This document shows positions 9,057 through 17,808 of a stretch of DNA of 52,429 bases, in pieces. Every line of letters begins with the position of its first letter. Position 1 is the first letter of the stretch. Both the position numbers and the translations under genes were made by a program. The DNA comes from JANLUX01 sp031366005 (GTDB lineage: Bacteria; Bacteroidota; Bacteroidia; AKYH767-A; OLB10). The stretch covers positions 1 through 52,429 of the forward strand of contig JANLZB010000065.1 of assembly GCA_031366005.1 (NCBI GenBank), given 5' to 3'. The notes under the pieces were generated by a model. That model was not told the origin of the DNA and searched no databases. It was given only the letters and a program-made list of their open reading frames with translations.

Positions 9057-9419
9057 ATGAATTTTCTCGTAAGGATACTTACTACAACACTTGCAATTTT
9101 ATTAGTGACCAAGCTGATGCCCGGTGTTTCAATTGATGGTGTAATGACTGCAATAATTCTTGCCTTAGTACTTGCATTGCTTAATATGTTTGTTAAACCT
9201 GTACTTATTTTCTTTACTCTTCCTATCACCATAGTTACACTCGGATTATTTTTATTGGTGATTAATGCGCTCATCATTCTTATTGCATCGAATCTGGTTA
9301 ATGGTTTTCATGTTACCGGTTTCTGGCCTGCCTTGTTTTTTAGTATTGTACTCTCGCTTGTTGTTTCTTTATTTGATAAGATAAATGAGAGACAACACGA
9401 GAGGGAGAATAATAACTAA
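9057..9419 (+). CDS. Small four-helix membrane protein, phage holin family 4 superfamily IV (YvlD-like)
   Basis: A 120-residue protein with four hydrophobic helices (about residues 5-22, 28-46, 52-78 and 88-108) and a charged C-terminal tail. The pattern LLVTKLMPGV...LNMFVKPVL..TLPITI.TLGLFLLVINA is characteristic of the Pfam 'Mycobacterial 4 TMS phage holin' family, whose members are mostly chromosomal inner-membrane proteins of unknown role. There is no lysis cassette nearby, so a phage origin is not implied. It lies 53 bp upstream of a toxin-antitoxin module and may share no function with it. Confidence 0.85.
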   Translation: MNFLVRILTTTLAILLVTKLMPGVSIDGVMTAIILALVLALLNMFVKPVLIFFTLPITIVTLGLFLLVINALIILIASNLVNGFHVTGFWPALFFSIVLSLVVSLFDKINERQHERENNN

Positions 9420-9435
9420 CTATGAAACATAAATT

Positions 9436-9461
9436 ACAAAACACTTCAGTTGGAGTTTTGT
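9436..9461 (+). promoter_or_regulatory. Candidate operator of toxin-antitoxin module 1
   Basis: The inverted repeat ACAAAACACT ... AGTTTTGT sits 12 bp ahead of the antitoxin start and touches a -7-like TAAATTCGC (9461-9469). Type II antitoxins commonly repress their own promoter through such sites. Binding is inferred only. Confidence 0.35.
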
Positions 9462-9472
9462 AAATTCGCCTG

Positions 9473-9676
9473 ATGGAAACTTTGGTGTTAACTGCAAAAG
9501 ATAAAAAAGAAAGTAAACTTCTTATTGAGATGTTAAGAAAAATGAATATCAATTTTCAACGTCTATCAAGTGAAGAGCAGGAAGATTTTGTATTCGGAAA
9601 ACTTATTAAACAGGCTGTAAAGGAAGGAGAAGCAAAGTCTTCAGCTATACAAAAGGTGATCCGGAAATGGAAATAA
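9473..9676 (+). CDS. Antitoxin of RelE-type toxin-antitoxin module 1
   Basis: A 67-residue charged protein with an N-terminal strand (LVLTAKD), two predicted helices and a basic C-terminus ending KWK. It is encoded directly upstream of a RelE-like toxin and overlaps it by 10 nt, the normal order for a type II module. It is a distant paralogue of the antitoxin at 17809: both have an N-terminal strand, a DKK segment, LxSE in the middle and a final IQK...WK. Antitoxins neutralise their toxin by wrapping around it and usually repress the operon. I recognise no DNA-binding fold here with certainty. Confidence 0.75.
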   Translation: METLVLTAKDKKESKLLIEMLRKMNINFQRLSSEEQEDFVFGKLIKQAVKEGEAKSSAIQKVIRKWK

Positions 9677-9933
9677 AATATACCAAACCTTTTGAAAAAG
9701 ACTTAAAAATTCTATCTGATAAAACAGTTATTTTAAGGATAGATGAATTTATTAATGAGATTGCTTCTTCACCATCATTGCAAAATATCAAAGGACTTAA
9801 AGCTTTAAAAGGTCACCGGGATTGTTATAGGATTCGAATTGGCAATTATCGTTTAGGAATTATACTTAAAGGGAAAGTTTTATGGTTTGCAAGAATAATG
9901 CATCGCAAAGAAATTTATCGTTTTTTTCCATAG
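9667..9933 (+). CDS. RelE/ParE-superfamily toxin, module 1
   Basis: An 88-residue toxin of the RelE fold, probably a ribosome-dependent mRNA interferase. The family pattern is complete: an N-terminal strand and helix (IKYTKPFEKDLKIL), LKGHRDCYRIRIGNYRLGI in the core, and a C-terminal HRKEIYRF carrying the likely catalytic basic and aromatic residues. The start ATG lies inside the last codons of the antitoxin, so the two proteins are translationally coupled. It is a paralogue of the toxin at 18000. Its 3' end converges on the addB-like gene 26 bp away. Both genes look intact. Confidence 0.85.
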   Translation: MEIKYTKPFEKDLKILSDKTVILRIDEFINEIASSPSLQNIKGLKALKGHRDCYRIRIGNYRLGIILKGKVLWFARIMHRKEIYRFFP

Positions 9934-9958
9934 AAGATTACTTCAAAGTTTTTATAAA

Positions 9959-12727
9959 CTACCGCTGACAAATATTTTTAAACTCACAATAAATGCAACG
10001 ATCAATATCTGTTGTTTTTGTAAACACTTCTTCTTTATTAAAAATATGTTGAATCACCGTTGTTAACTTTTCAGCAAAAGCATTTAATACTCCCTCATCA
10101 ATCACCGCTTTGTTTAGGAATTCAATTCCCTGGGTTGCTTTTTGCAAAGGATAAATGCCAGCTTTTATTTTTGATACAGGACTGATTTTTGAATAAATAA
10201 AAGTGTAAAGCAATAATTGAAAGGAAGCTTTGTATTTGATATCATTAAAAATAACTTCAAGCAAATTTTTTGAAGGTATTTTATCACCACCTGTTTTATA
10301 ATCTATAATGCGCACCACTCCTTGCTGTTCATCTATCCGGTCAAAAAATCCTTTAAGTTTTACATTACCTACACCAGGAATATTCATTGCAGCAAACTGT
10401 TCTGATTCCAACGCAATCACTCTCAACGGTGCATCTTTTTCATCCGTAAGCAAAACTCTTTTTACTAATTCTTTAATTATCTGCAACAGCAAATAATCAT
10501 TACCACCGGTTATTTTTCTTTTAAATACTTCTGTTAATGCCAGTTCCACTTTATCATTAACTTTTGCTTCAAGTGATTTCAAAATTTCTTTATCAAGAGT
10601 AGAGTATTCGCTGTAAAGCATTTGCATTGATTTATGAAAAACACTTCCAAATACATCCGGACTTAATTCTGTTTTTTCTTCGATTGGTTCTTTGATGCCT
10701 GCAATGTGTTTATAGTAAAACCGCAATGTGCAATGCAGGTAATCATTCAAAGCTGTTGGTGAAAACCCTTTTGAAGCTTCACTCTCGTTTTGCAAATAAT
10801 TTTTTTGCATCAAAGCGATAATATCATCTGATTTCTGAATAACAATTTCAGTTTCTTTTATTGATTTAACAGGAACACTTACCTGTTGAAAATGCACTTT
10901 TACATTTCCTTTTGTTTTTGCTGAAGCTTCCTGTGCAAGCTGCAACAGGTAACGACTTTTTTCTCCTCCTGATGAACTTTTTACTTCTGTATTATAAATT
11001 AAATGCACTTGCTTAGCACGCTGCAACAATCTATAAAAATGATATGCATACACTGCGTCCTGATCATCCTGAACCGGCAAACCAAAACTTTTGCGCAACG
11101 AATAAGGAATATACGATTTACCACGTGCAGATGCTGGCAGATTGTCTTCATTAACTGAAAGAATATAAACGCGTTCAAAATCCAGCACACGTGTTTCAAG
11201 GAAACCCATTATCTGAACACCACTCACCGGTTCACCTGTGAATGGAATTTTCAATGTGCGCAAATAATCGGAGATTAAACGAATAAGCACTGCAACATTA
11301 ATTTCATTCAGGTAAGGTTGAATATGCTGAGAGAATTTTTCTGTTTCTTCAAAAACAAAATCTGCAAGCTGCTGGTTGAACTGATCATGTTCTTTATTAT
11401 TCTTTAACAATCCCGCAATACGTACCAAAGCAGTTAAGAGTTGAGCCGGTGATTGAACAGGTTTGAAAAACTCAATAAGTAAAATATTATTTGTTTTTAA
11501 AGAAGAAGCAGATAAATAACCACTTTCTGCCTTACTGATTAAATTATAAATATCGTTAGAAATAAAATTTACCAGTAATGGATGCTGGATAAGCAACAAC
11601 AACTGGCTTCGGGCAAAAGCAATTTTGTTTTCATTGTATTCAGCTGAAGCGTGTAATTGTAAATATAAAATCAACAACGAATAAACATTACTGTTCTTAA
11701 CAGGATAACCCATTGTGATGTTTAATCCAGTTAATGTTTCAGGCAATGCATATAGAACAGGCAACAACATTTGCTCAGATGGAAGCACAATAACTGGGGA
11801 GGCAGCATCGAAATCCGGTTGCTGCATATCTTTTTCGATTTGCATACCTAACCATTTAGCCTGCGCTTCCTGCATGGGAACACCAGTGATGAAAATATCT
11901 TTTGGTATCTCATTAAAATAATTTGCTTTCCAGGAAAAATCATTTTTCAGCAAACTGTTTTTTCTTAAATATTTTCCGGCTTCCTGGTTGTGGTCTTCAA
12001 AATAATAATTGTCAACATCCCAGTAAACTTCTGCTCTATTTTGATTTTGTAAATAGCTGATGATTTTTTCTTCTGCGTTGCTTAACGCATAAAACCCTGC
12101 GAAAACAATTTTATCCCATTGGCTTAGTAAATGATGTTGTTCAGGATTTTCTGCAAGTGAACGGTAAGCCATTCCCTCATAAATAAATTTCTTTTGTAAA
12201 AGCTGTTGCTTAAATGTGTCGTAAACCTTTGGCAGAATTTCCCAATTGGTTAAAAAAGTTTGTTGCAACGGAGTTAGTTCTTTATTGGAAAACAACTGCC
12301 AGAATTCAGCCATCTGTTTTGCTTCTTCATCATCTAATTGAAAACCTGCTTCAATTTCTTTGATGTCATAAATACGTTGAAAAAGTTTGGCGGCAGGTAT
12401 TAACTGCAAATCAATTTCGTTAAAATCATGCAGAATTATTTCACCCCAGGGAATAAATTTTTCAAGTGGAATGGAATTATCAAACTCACGATAAACATTA
12501 AAAAGCGTAAGCAGTAAAGGCAACGGTTCAGCGATGTGTAATGTTGAAACGCTGGTAACAAAATCACGAACGCCAAACAATTCAGGAAGCAAAAAAGTTT
12601 TGTGTGAATGCCGGGTAAGTGATGCTTTAAAAATGTATGCAGCTCTGCGTGTTGGAAACACAAAACAAGTGCGGTTAAGGTTTCGTGTTGAATATTCTTT
12701 AGCAAGCTGATCTAAAAAAGAAATCAT
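9959..12727 (-). CDS. AddB-like PD-(D/E)XK nuclease with iron-sulfur cluster
   Basis: A protein of about 922 residues resembling the AddB subunit of AddAB-type recombinational repair nucleases. The N-terminus (CFVFPTRRAAYIFKA) corresponds to a degenerate helicase motif I without a Walker lysine, as often in Bacteroidota forms. The C-terminal nuclease has GSVFHKSMQ, LKGFFDRID and the metal/catalytic RIIDYKTG. The four cluster cysteines are one in YLHCTLRFYY and three in CIYCEFKNIC at the very end, fitting the AddB spacing C...Cx2Cx5C. The open frame reaches 12754, but MISFLDQLA at 12727 is the more natural start. No AddA/RecB-like partner lies in the window. It probably acts in double-strand break processing. 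Confidence 0.85.
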   Translation of the reverse strand: MISFLDQLAKEYSTRNLNRTCFVFPTRRAAYIFKASLTRHSHKTFLLPELFGVRDFVTSVSTLHIAEPLPLLLTLFNVYREFDNSIPLEKFIPWGEIILHDFNEIDLQLIPAAKLFQRIYDIKEIEAGFQLDDEEAKQMAEFWQLFSNKELTPLQQTFLTNWEILPKVYDTFKQQLLQKKFIYEGMAYRSLAENPEQHHLLSQWDKIVFAGFYALSNAEEKIISYLQNQNRAEVYWDVDNYYFEDHNQEAGKYLRKNSLLKNDFSWKANYFNEIPKDIFITGVPMQEAQAKWLGMQIEKDMQQPDFDAASPVIVLPSEQMLLPVLYALPETLTGLNITMGYPVKNSNVYSLLILYLQLHASAEYNENKIAFARSQLLLLIQHPLLVNFISNDIYNLISKAESGYLSASSLKTNNILLIEFFKPVQSPAQLLTALVRIAGLLKNNKEHDQFNQQLADFVFEETEKFSQHIQPYLNEINVAVLIRLISDYLRTLKIPFTGEPVSGVQIMGFLETRVLDFERVYILSVNEDNLPASARGKSYIPYSLRKSFGLPVQDDQDAVYAYHFYRLLQRAKQVHLIYNTEVKSSSGGEKSRYLLQLAQEASAKTKGNVKVHFQQVSVPVKSIKETEIVIQKSDDIIALMQKNYLQNESEASKGFSPTALNDYLHCTLRFYYKHIAGIKEPIEEKTELSPDVFGSVFHKSMQMLYSEYSTLDKEILKSLEAKVNDKVELALTEVFKRKITGGNDYLLLQIIKELVKRVLLTDEKDAPLRVIALESEQFAAMNIPGVGNVKLKGFFDRIDEQQGVVRIIDYKTGGDKIPSKNLLEVIFNDIKYKASFQLLLYTFIYSKISPVSKIKAGIYPLQKATQGIEFLNKAVIDEGVLNAFAEKLTTVIQHIFNKEEVFTKTTDIDRCIYCEFKNICQR

Positions 12728-12825
12728 AGTCTGCAATGTTAATGTATTTACCATTTAAATAAAGCCGTTAACCAATTAACATAATTCCTGGTCTATAATT
12801 CTACTGAACAAAGAATGTTTGTTTT

Positions 12826-12833
12826 TACATTTG
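12826..12833 (+). promoter_or_regulatory. -7 box upstream of a small gene
   Basis: TACATTTG lies 24 bp ahead of the ATG at 12857. It falls inside the longer open frame that begins at 12815, which argues against that upstream start. Confidence 0.4.
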
Positions 12834-12856
12834 TTAAAGCACAAACCAAAAACATT

Positions 12857-13165
12857 ATGAATACTTTATCATTTTACTATGAACCTTCGCAGGTTTACAG
12901 GCAAAGCATTCGAGCACTTCATCGCAGAAGATTTCAGATAATGGAAGTGGATGAAGAGAAAGGAATAATTCGTGCCTCAATATCAAAAGGATTATTAAAA
13001 GCAGGAATAGATTTGGAGTTGCTGATTAAACAGGAAAACGAAAATCAGACAACGCTTAACATTAATTCAACTTTAAAGAAATCATGGTTGACACCAGATG
13101 ACTATAATGAGGCTGTAGAAAAAAAATTTATCAATACGCTTTACAACTGCTTTAATAAAATTTAA
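12857..13165 (+). CDS. Small cytoplasmic protein of unknown function
   Basis: A 102-residue protein from the ATG at 12857. The frame is open from 12815, but a -7 promoter box lies within that extension and the extra residues look non-coding. Predicted alternating strands (FQIMEVDEEKGIIRASIS, AGIDLELLIKQENENQTTLNINS) followed by a C-terminal helix suggest a small alpha/beta sheet domain. There is no signal peptide or membrane helix. It is divergent from the nuclease gene and followed by a MITE-like element. I do not recognise the family. Confidence 0.65.
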   Translation: MNTLSFYYEPSQVYRQSIRALHRRRFQIMEVDEEKGIIRASISKGLLKAGIDLELLIKQENENQTTLNINSTLKKSWLTPDDYNEAVEKKFINTLYNCFNKI

Positions 13166-13171
13166 TTCTTA

Positions 13172-13322
13172 GAGCCTGTTTAAATTTCTTAAAATAATTA
13201 TGCTTTTGCCCGCACTCACCCTTAATTCCCTAAAGGGATACCACGCGCACGACAGTTCCTCCTTTAGTGGTTAGGGGTTTTTGAAGATAAAACAGTTGGA
13301 TTAATAAAATTTAAACAGGCTC
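13172..13322. mobile_element. MITE-like element, copy 1
   Basis: A 151-bp non-coding element bounded by perfect 16-bp terminal inverted repeats, GAGCCTGTTTAAATTT (13172-13187) and AAATTTAAACAGGCTC (13307-13322). TTA lies directly outside both ends and may be a 3-bp target duplication. The interior contains small hairpins such as TCCCTAAAGGGA and no reading frame. A second copy with related ends is at 21576. It lies between two genes and may end their transcripts. Confidence 0.75.
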
Positions 13323-13407
13323 TTAATCTCAAAAAAAGAATTTTTTCCATCAAATGATGTGCTAACAGATTGCACGATTTTATTGTAGAAAAGAGATTTA
13401 AAAATAT

Positions 13408-14985
13408 TTATTCAGCGTAATATTCAAGATTTTTATTTGCCGGACCATTAATTACTTTTCCCTCATAAGTAAATCTGCTACCGTGGCAAGGGCAATCCCA
13501 GCTCTTCTCATCATTATTCCATTTTATGATGCATTGCAGATGTGTACATTCAGCATTTACTACATGCAGCTTGTTATTTGCATCGCGGTAAGCACCATGT
13601 TTCTTTTTATTTAATTCAACAATCTCTGCTTCTCCTGATTTTATACAAGAGAGCTTGATGGCATCCGCATCACGTGGATAAGTTTTTAAGTATGCAGCAA
13701 GTCCGCCAACAAATTCTTTCAGGAAAGTCATTCCCGATTTAAAAAATTTGAAACGTGAGGGACTGTAAATTTTTTCTAACTCATTTTCTTTTCCATTGAT
13801 GAGATCAGTAATCAGGTTGCCTGCAATAGTTCCGTGTGTCATACCATTTCCGGAATCACCGGTGATGATAAAAACATTTTCCGCATCCATTGGATTCCTG
13901 CCGATGTAAGCAAGTGAATCCATTGGTTCCATAACCTGACCTGACCATTTGTAAATAACATCTTCAATAGGAAAATGCAGTCGCGCCCAATTTTCCAACA
14001 ACGCATAACGGTCTTCTTCTTTGATATTTTCGCTGTCAGCCAATCCTGTTGCATGGTCTTCACCACCACAAATAAGCAAATCATTGGTATCATCAAAAGG
14101 TTGTGTTCTTACATAATGATAAGGCGGAATATCTTTTTCCTGGTCACCGGTATCCCACCAAAGCGCCTGTGGCAATGTTCCTTTTTTTACAGTAGCTCCT
14201 ATAACATAAGTGCGATATGCATATTGTTTAAGATGCATCACCACTTTATTATTTACAGGGCTGTTAGTAGCCACCACAATATGTTTTGCTTTGATGCGAA
14301 TTCCATCATCGGTAATAATTCCGGTTTCATCAATTTCTTTTGCATGTGTACCGGTAAATATCTGTCCGCCTTTCTTTTCAATTGCATCGGCTAACCCTGA
14401 AATATATTTCATCGGATGAAATTGAGCCTGATCAGGAAAAAGTATTGCAACACTTGATTCATTTTTCATTCCCGGAACATCAGCCATACGGCTAACATTT
14501 ATACCGGCCCGTTTGGCGGCTTCCAGTTCTTTCTCTAATGATTCAATTTTATCACTTGGATGCAGAAATAAATAACCATTAACACGTTTGAAATCACAAT
14601 CAATTTTTTCTTCTTGAATTGTTTGCTCTACAAAATCAATTGCTTCAGTGTGACTTTTTGCAATCAGTTTTGCACCTTCATCACCAAAAATTCTTTCAAG
14701 ATCATAGTAACGATCGTCAAGAGCGTTTACAATATGTGCAGTTGTTCTACCGGTTTCTCCGCTACCGATATAACCATCTTCAACTACAATAACTTGTTTG
14801 CCTGATTTCAAAAGGCAGTAAGCAGTGGTGAGTCCTGCTATTCCACCTCCTACAATCACCACATCCGTATTATAATTTTTCTCCGGCTTATTAAATGATC
14901 CAGATTTTTCTACTGAATCTATCCAAAAAGAAATATGCTTTCCGGAAGTGATATTTCCAGTGACAATATTGTTTGATGAATCCAT
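13408..14985 (-). CDS. FAD-dependent oxidoreductase with C-terminal Rieske domain
   Basis: A 525-residue two-domain redox protein. A DAO-type flavoprotein domain (about residues 40-410) opens with the dinucleotide-binding VVIVGGGIAGLTTAY and continues with GSGETGRTTAH. The C-terminal Rieske domain (about 440-525) shows both cluster ligand pairs, CTHLQC and CPCHGSRF, so a [2Fe-2S] centre should form. It lacks a signal peptide and is probably cytoplasmic. The architecture matches the widespread 'FAD-dependent oxidoreductase/Rieske' family, whose substrate is generally unknown. It is monocistronic, flanked by a MITE-like element downstream and the candidate RNA region upstream. Confidence 0.9.
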   Translation of the reverse strand: MDSSNNIVTGNITSGKHISFWIDSVEKSGSFNKPEKNYNTDVVIVGGGIAGLTTAYCLLKSGKQVIVVEDGYIGSGETGRTTAHIVNALDDRYYDLERIFGDEGAKLIAKSHTEAIDFVEQTIQEEKIDCDFKRVNGYLFLHPSDKIESLEKELEAAKRAGINVSRMADVPGMKNESSVAILFPDQAQFHPMKYISGLADAIEKKGGQIFTGTHAKEIDETGIITDDGIRIKAKHIVVATNSPVNNKVVMHLKQYAYRTYVIGATVKKGTLPQALWWDTGDQEKDIPPYHYVRTQPFDDTNDLLICGGEDHATGLADSENIKEEDRYALLENWARLHFPIEDVIYKWSGQVMEPMDSLAYIGRNPMDAENVFIITGDSGNGMTHGTIAGNLITDLINGKENELEKIYSPSRFKFFKSGMTFLKEFVGGLAAYLKTYPRDADAIKLSCIKSGEAEIVELNKKKHGAYRDANNKLHVVNAECTHLQCIIKWNNDEKSWDCPCHGSRFTYEGKVINGPANKNLEYYAE

Positions 14986-15109
14986 GATATAAAATTTAAA
15001 AAAAACAGTTGTTTACTAAATCAATAAAACAAGTTGCCGACCGGAGAATAAAATTTTGCAAGAGAAACAAGGGAAAATAATTCACATTTTGTGGAAAGAC
15101 TCTTAGATA

Positions 15110-15285
15110 ATTACGACTAAAAATTCTGGCATAAATTTTCGAGTGGTAGCATCAGTGTGAGTTCGCGGAACGCTTTAAAAAGCTGAGACATAGACCCGGT
15201 AGCTCAAACAGCCGAAGTTAGCGAGCTGAATGATCAAGATGAAATCACAAAACAATAGCTCCTCAAAAGGGAGCTATTGTTGTTT
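15110..15285 (+). ncRNA. Candidate structured small RNA upstream of uvrD
   Basis: The 421-bp space between the divergent oxidoreductase and helicase genes has no plausible reading frame. It contains long-range complementarity (ATCA 15151-15154 with TGAT 15231-15234; AGTTCGC 15160-15166 with GCGAGCT 15221-15227) and ends in a strong terminator hairpin. The size, isolated position and own terminator fit a stand-alone RNA, perhaps the 6S-Flavo type, but I cannot confirm a family by eye. The exact 5' end is a guess. Confidence 0.35.
15251..15281 (+). terminator. Intrinsic terminator of the candidate small RNA
   Basis: A 12-bp perfect stem, AACAATAGCTCC / GGAGCTATTGTT, with a 7-nt loop, followed by a GTTTATT tail. 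It ends about 110 bp before the helicase promoter, so it must serve a transcript other than the two flanking genes. Confidence 0.7.
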
Positions 15286-15391
15286 ATTGAATTTGAGAAT
15301 AGATTAATTCAATTCAATTATTGCAAAATTTATTAACACTTATTCTCCTTTTTCCTTAATAACTTAATCCTTCAATTAATCCTTCAACAAC

Positions 15392-15400
15392 TACCTTTGC
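15392..15400 (+). promoter_or_regulatory. -7 promoter box just ahead of uvrD
   Basis: TACCTTTGC is a perfect TAnnTTTGC and lies only 5 bp before the ATG at 15406. The helicase mRNA would therefore be leaderless or nearly so, and the upstream TTG at 15397, which lies inside the box, cannot be the start. Confidence 0.5.
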
Positions 15401-15405
15401 ACTCA

Positions 15406-17778
15406 ATGAGCGATTACCTCTCACAATTGAATCCAGTACAGCGTCAGGCTGTTATGTGCATACAGGGTCCTGTCATGATTATAGCAGGTGCAGGATCCGG
15501 AAAAACACGTGTGTTAACGCATCGTGTGGCTTACCTGATGGAACAGGGAATAGATCCGTTTAACATTCTTGCTTTAACATTTACCAACAAGGCAGCACGC
15601 GAAATGAAAAACCGCGTGGCAACTGTGATGGGAAATGAAGCAAAGAATTTATGGATGGGTACTTTTCACTCGGTGTTTGCACGCATACTCCGCATTGAAG
15701 GACACAAACTCGGTTATCCTGCTAACTTTACTATTTATGATACGGAGGACAGCAAGAGTTTACTGAAAGATATTCTTAAAGAACAAAGTCTGGATGATAA
15801 AGTTTACAAACCATCATTAGTATTAAACCGCATTTCATCAGCAAAAAATAATTTATTTAATTACCGCGATTACCAGGAGAATACTGATTTGGTTAATGAT
15901 GACAACCTGAGTGGCAAGCCAAAGCTGGGTTTGATTTTCGAGCTGTACAGCAAACGTTGTTTCAAAGCAGGTGCAATGGATTTTGATGATATTCTTTACA
16001 ACACTTACCGTTTGTTAACCGAACATCTGGATGCATTGCATAAATACCAGGATAAGTTCAGATATGTGATGGTGGATGAGTTTCAGGATACCAACTTTGC
16101 ACAGTATGTGGTGGTGAGAAAATTGGCTGCACGTCATGAAAATATTTGTGTGGTGGGAGATGATGCACAGAGTATCTACGCTTTTCGCGGAGCTAACATC
16201 CAGAATATATTATCATTCGAAAAAGATTATCCCGATCTGCAAACATTTAAGCTGGAGCAGAATTACCGAAGTACAAAAACAATTGTACAAGCTGCAAATA
16301 GTGTTATCACCAACAACCGCAACCAGTTAAAAAAAGAAGTATGGACTGATAATCATAATGGTGAAAAAATAAAACTGTTGCGTGCATTGAGTGATAACGA
16401 AGAAGGAACCATCGTTGCCCAGAGCATCTTTGAAGACAAGATGAATCATCAATTGAATAACAGTGATTTTGCAATTCTGTATCGCACCAATGCACAAAGC
16501 CGCAGCATGGAAGAAGCTTTGCGCAGAATGAATATTCCTTATCGTATTTACGGAGGAATTTCTTTTTATGGACGAAAGGAGATTAAAGATTTGCTTGCTT
16601 ATTTCCGCCTGGCAATTAATCCAAATGACGAAGAAGCCGTTAAGCGTGTGATCAATTATCCGAAACGTGAAATTGGTAAAACAAGTCTGGATCGTTTGGT
16701 GGTAGCTGCCGGTGAAAACAATGTGAGCATCTGGGAAATCATGCAGAACATCCATGAATTTAAAACCGGCATTAATACTCCTACAAGAGATCGCATCAGT
16801 GATTTTGTCTCGATGATAAAAAGCTGGCATATCATGTTGCCCGCTTATTCTGCTTATGAGATGGCAAGTCATATTGCAAACACCTGTGGATTACTTCGCG
16901 AATTATTCAGCGACCGCACTCCCGAAGGCATCAGTCATTATGAGAACCTGCAGGAACTTTTAAATGGTATAAAAGAATTTAGTGATAACGGTGTGATACC
17001 ATTGGAAGCGCCTTCAGTTGAATTAGAAAAAAATGGCTTACGAACATTGGATCAATACATGCAGGATATTGCATTGCTTACGGATGCTGATAAAACGGAT
17101 GATGGTAATAACGACCGTGTTCAGCTAATGACCATTCACTCTGCGAAAGGCTTGGAATTTAAAAATGTTTTTATAGTTGGATTGGAAGAAAATCTTTTTC
17201 CATCTCAAATGGCGCTTTCATCAAGATTAGATTTAGAAGAGGAACGCAGATTGTTTTACGTTGCCATTACGCGTGCTGAACATAAGCTTACTTTAACCTA
17301 CTCTGTTAGCCGTTATCGCTGGGGAAACCTGATTGGTTGCGAACCAAGCCGTTTTCTTGAAGAAATAAATCCTGATTGCATTGAAGCCATTACACCTCGG
17401 GCAAGTAAGCAGTGGGATGAAGAGAGCCAGGAGAACTGGAGTGGTTTCGGATCATCAACTTCCTATTCATCACCAAGAAATAATTCTACCACACAGCGAA
17501 AACCAACTTCATCGCGACCGCTGAATAATACTGTTGCACCGAAAGGATTTAAAAAACTTACCACCATTTCAACACCTGTTAATGATAACTTTGTGGCGGA
17601 TGTTGATCTCTCCCGAATCACTGTTGGAATGGATGTGGAGCACCAGCGATTCGGTGTTGGAAAAATCATCAGCATGGAAGGCAAGTTTCCTGATAATAAA
17701 GCGTTGATATTATTTAACGGACACGGTCAAAAACAATTGTTGCTGAAATTTGCCAAGCTGAAAATACTTAGTTCGTAA
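15406..17778 (+). CDS. UvrD/PcrA-type superfamily 1 DNA helicase
   Basis: An ATP-dependent 3'-5' DNA helicase for nucleotide excision and mismatch repair and for clearing recombination intermediates. Helicase motifs appear in order: LNPVQRQAV (Q motif), AGAGSGKT (Walker A, about residues 28-35), DEFQDTN (Walker B), GDDAQSIYAFRGA (III), QNYRS (IV), TIHSAKGLEFKNVF (V) and RRLFYVAITRA (VI). The C-terminus (VEHQRFGVGKII) is the PcrA/UvrD Tudor-like module that binds RNA polymerase. Length, about 790 residues, is normal. The ATG at 15406 is chosen over the TTG at 15397, which lies within the promoter box. A toxin-antitoxin module begins 30 bp downstream. Confidence 0.95.
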   Translation: MSDYLSQLNPVQRQAVMCIQGPVMIIAGAGSGKTRVLTHRVAYLMEQGIDPFNILALTFTNKAAREMKNRVATVMGNEAKNLWMGTFHSVFARILRIEGHKLGYPANFTIYDTEDSKSLLKDILKEQSLDDKVYKPSLVLNRISSAKNNLFNYRDYQENTDLVNDDNLSGKPKLGLIFELYSKRCFKAGAMDFDDILYNTYRLLTEHLDALHKYQDKFRYVMVDEFQDTNFAQYVVVRKLAARHENICVVGDDAQSIYAFRGANIQNILSFEKDYPDLQTFKLEQNYRSTKTIVQAANSVITNNRNQLKKEVWTDNHNGEKIKLLRALSDNEEGTIVAQSIFEDKMNHQLNNSDFAILYRTNAQSRSMEEALRRMNIPYRIYGGISFYGRKEIKDLLAYFRLAINPNDEEAVKRVINYPKREIGKTSLDRLVVAAGENNVSIWEIMQNIHEFKTGINTPTRDRISDFVSMIKSWHIMLPAYSAYEMASHIANTCGLLRELFSDRTPEGISHYENLQELLNGIKEFSDNGVIPLEAPSVELEKNGLRTLDQYMQDIALLTDADKTDDGNNDRVQLMTIHSAKGLEFKNVFIVGLEENLFPSQMALSSRLDLEEERRLFYVAITRAEHKLTLTYSVSRYRWGNLIGCEPSRFLEEINPDCIEAITPRASKQWDEESQENWSGFGSSTSYSSPRNNSTTQRKPTSSRPLNNTVAPKGFKKLTTISTPVNDNFVADVDLSRITVGMDVEHQRFGVGKIISMEGKFPDNKALILFNGHGQKQLLLKFAKLKILSS

Positions 17779-17800
17779 TATTGTATTCTGAATAAATATT
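17777..17800 (+). promoter_or_regulatory. Candidate operator of toxin-antitoxin module 2
   Basis: The near-perfect inverted repeat AATATTGTATTC / GAATAAATATT lies between the helicase stop and the antitoxin start. By analogy with autoregulated type II modules it could bind the antitoxin complex. This is inference from position and symmetry. Confidence 0.35.
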
Positions 17801-17808
17801 TGTTGAAG

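Noticed and set aside
9057..9419. Holin-family protein taken as a prophage remnant
   Set aside because: No lysin, structural, integrase or terminase genes nearby. This family is mostly chromosomal despite its name.
9959..12727. AddB-like nuclease as part of a new antiphage system
   Set aside because: It fits the ordinary recombinational repair AddB form with the standard Fe-S cysteines, and no unusual partner gene is adjacent.
13975..14394. 139-codon plus-strand frame opposite the oxidoreductase
   Set aside because: Antisense to the conserved FAD-Rieske gene; its composition looks like a complement of real codons.
15397..15405. TTG upstream start for uvrD
   Set aside because: It lies within the TAnnTTTGC promoter box, so it would not be transcribed.
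16327..16872. 181-codon minus-strand frame inside the helicase gene
   Set aside because: Shadow of the strongly supported uvrD/pcrA gene, with no recognisable domain.
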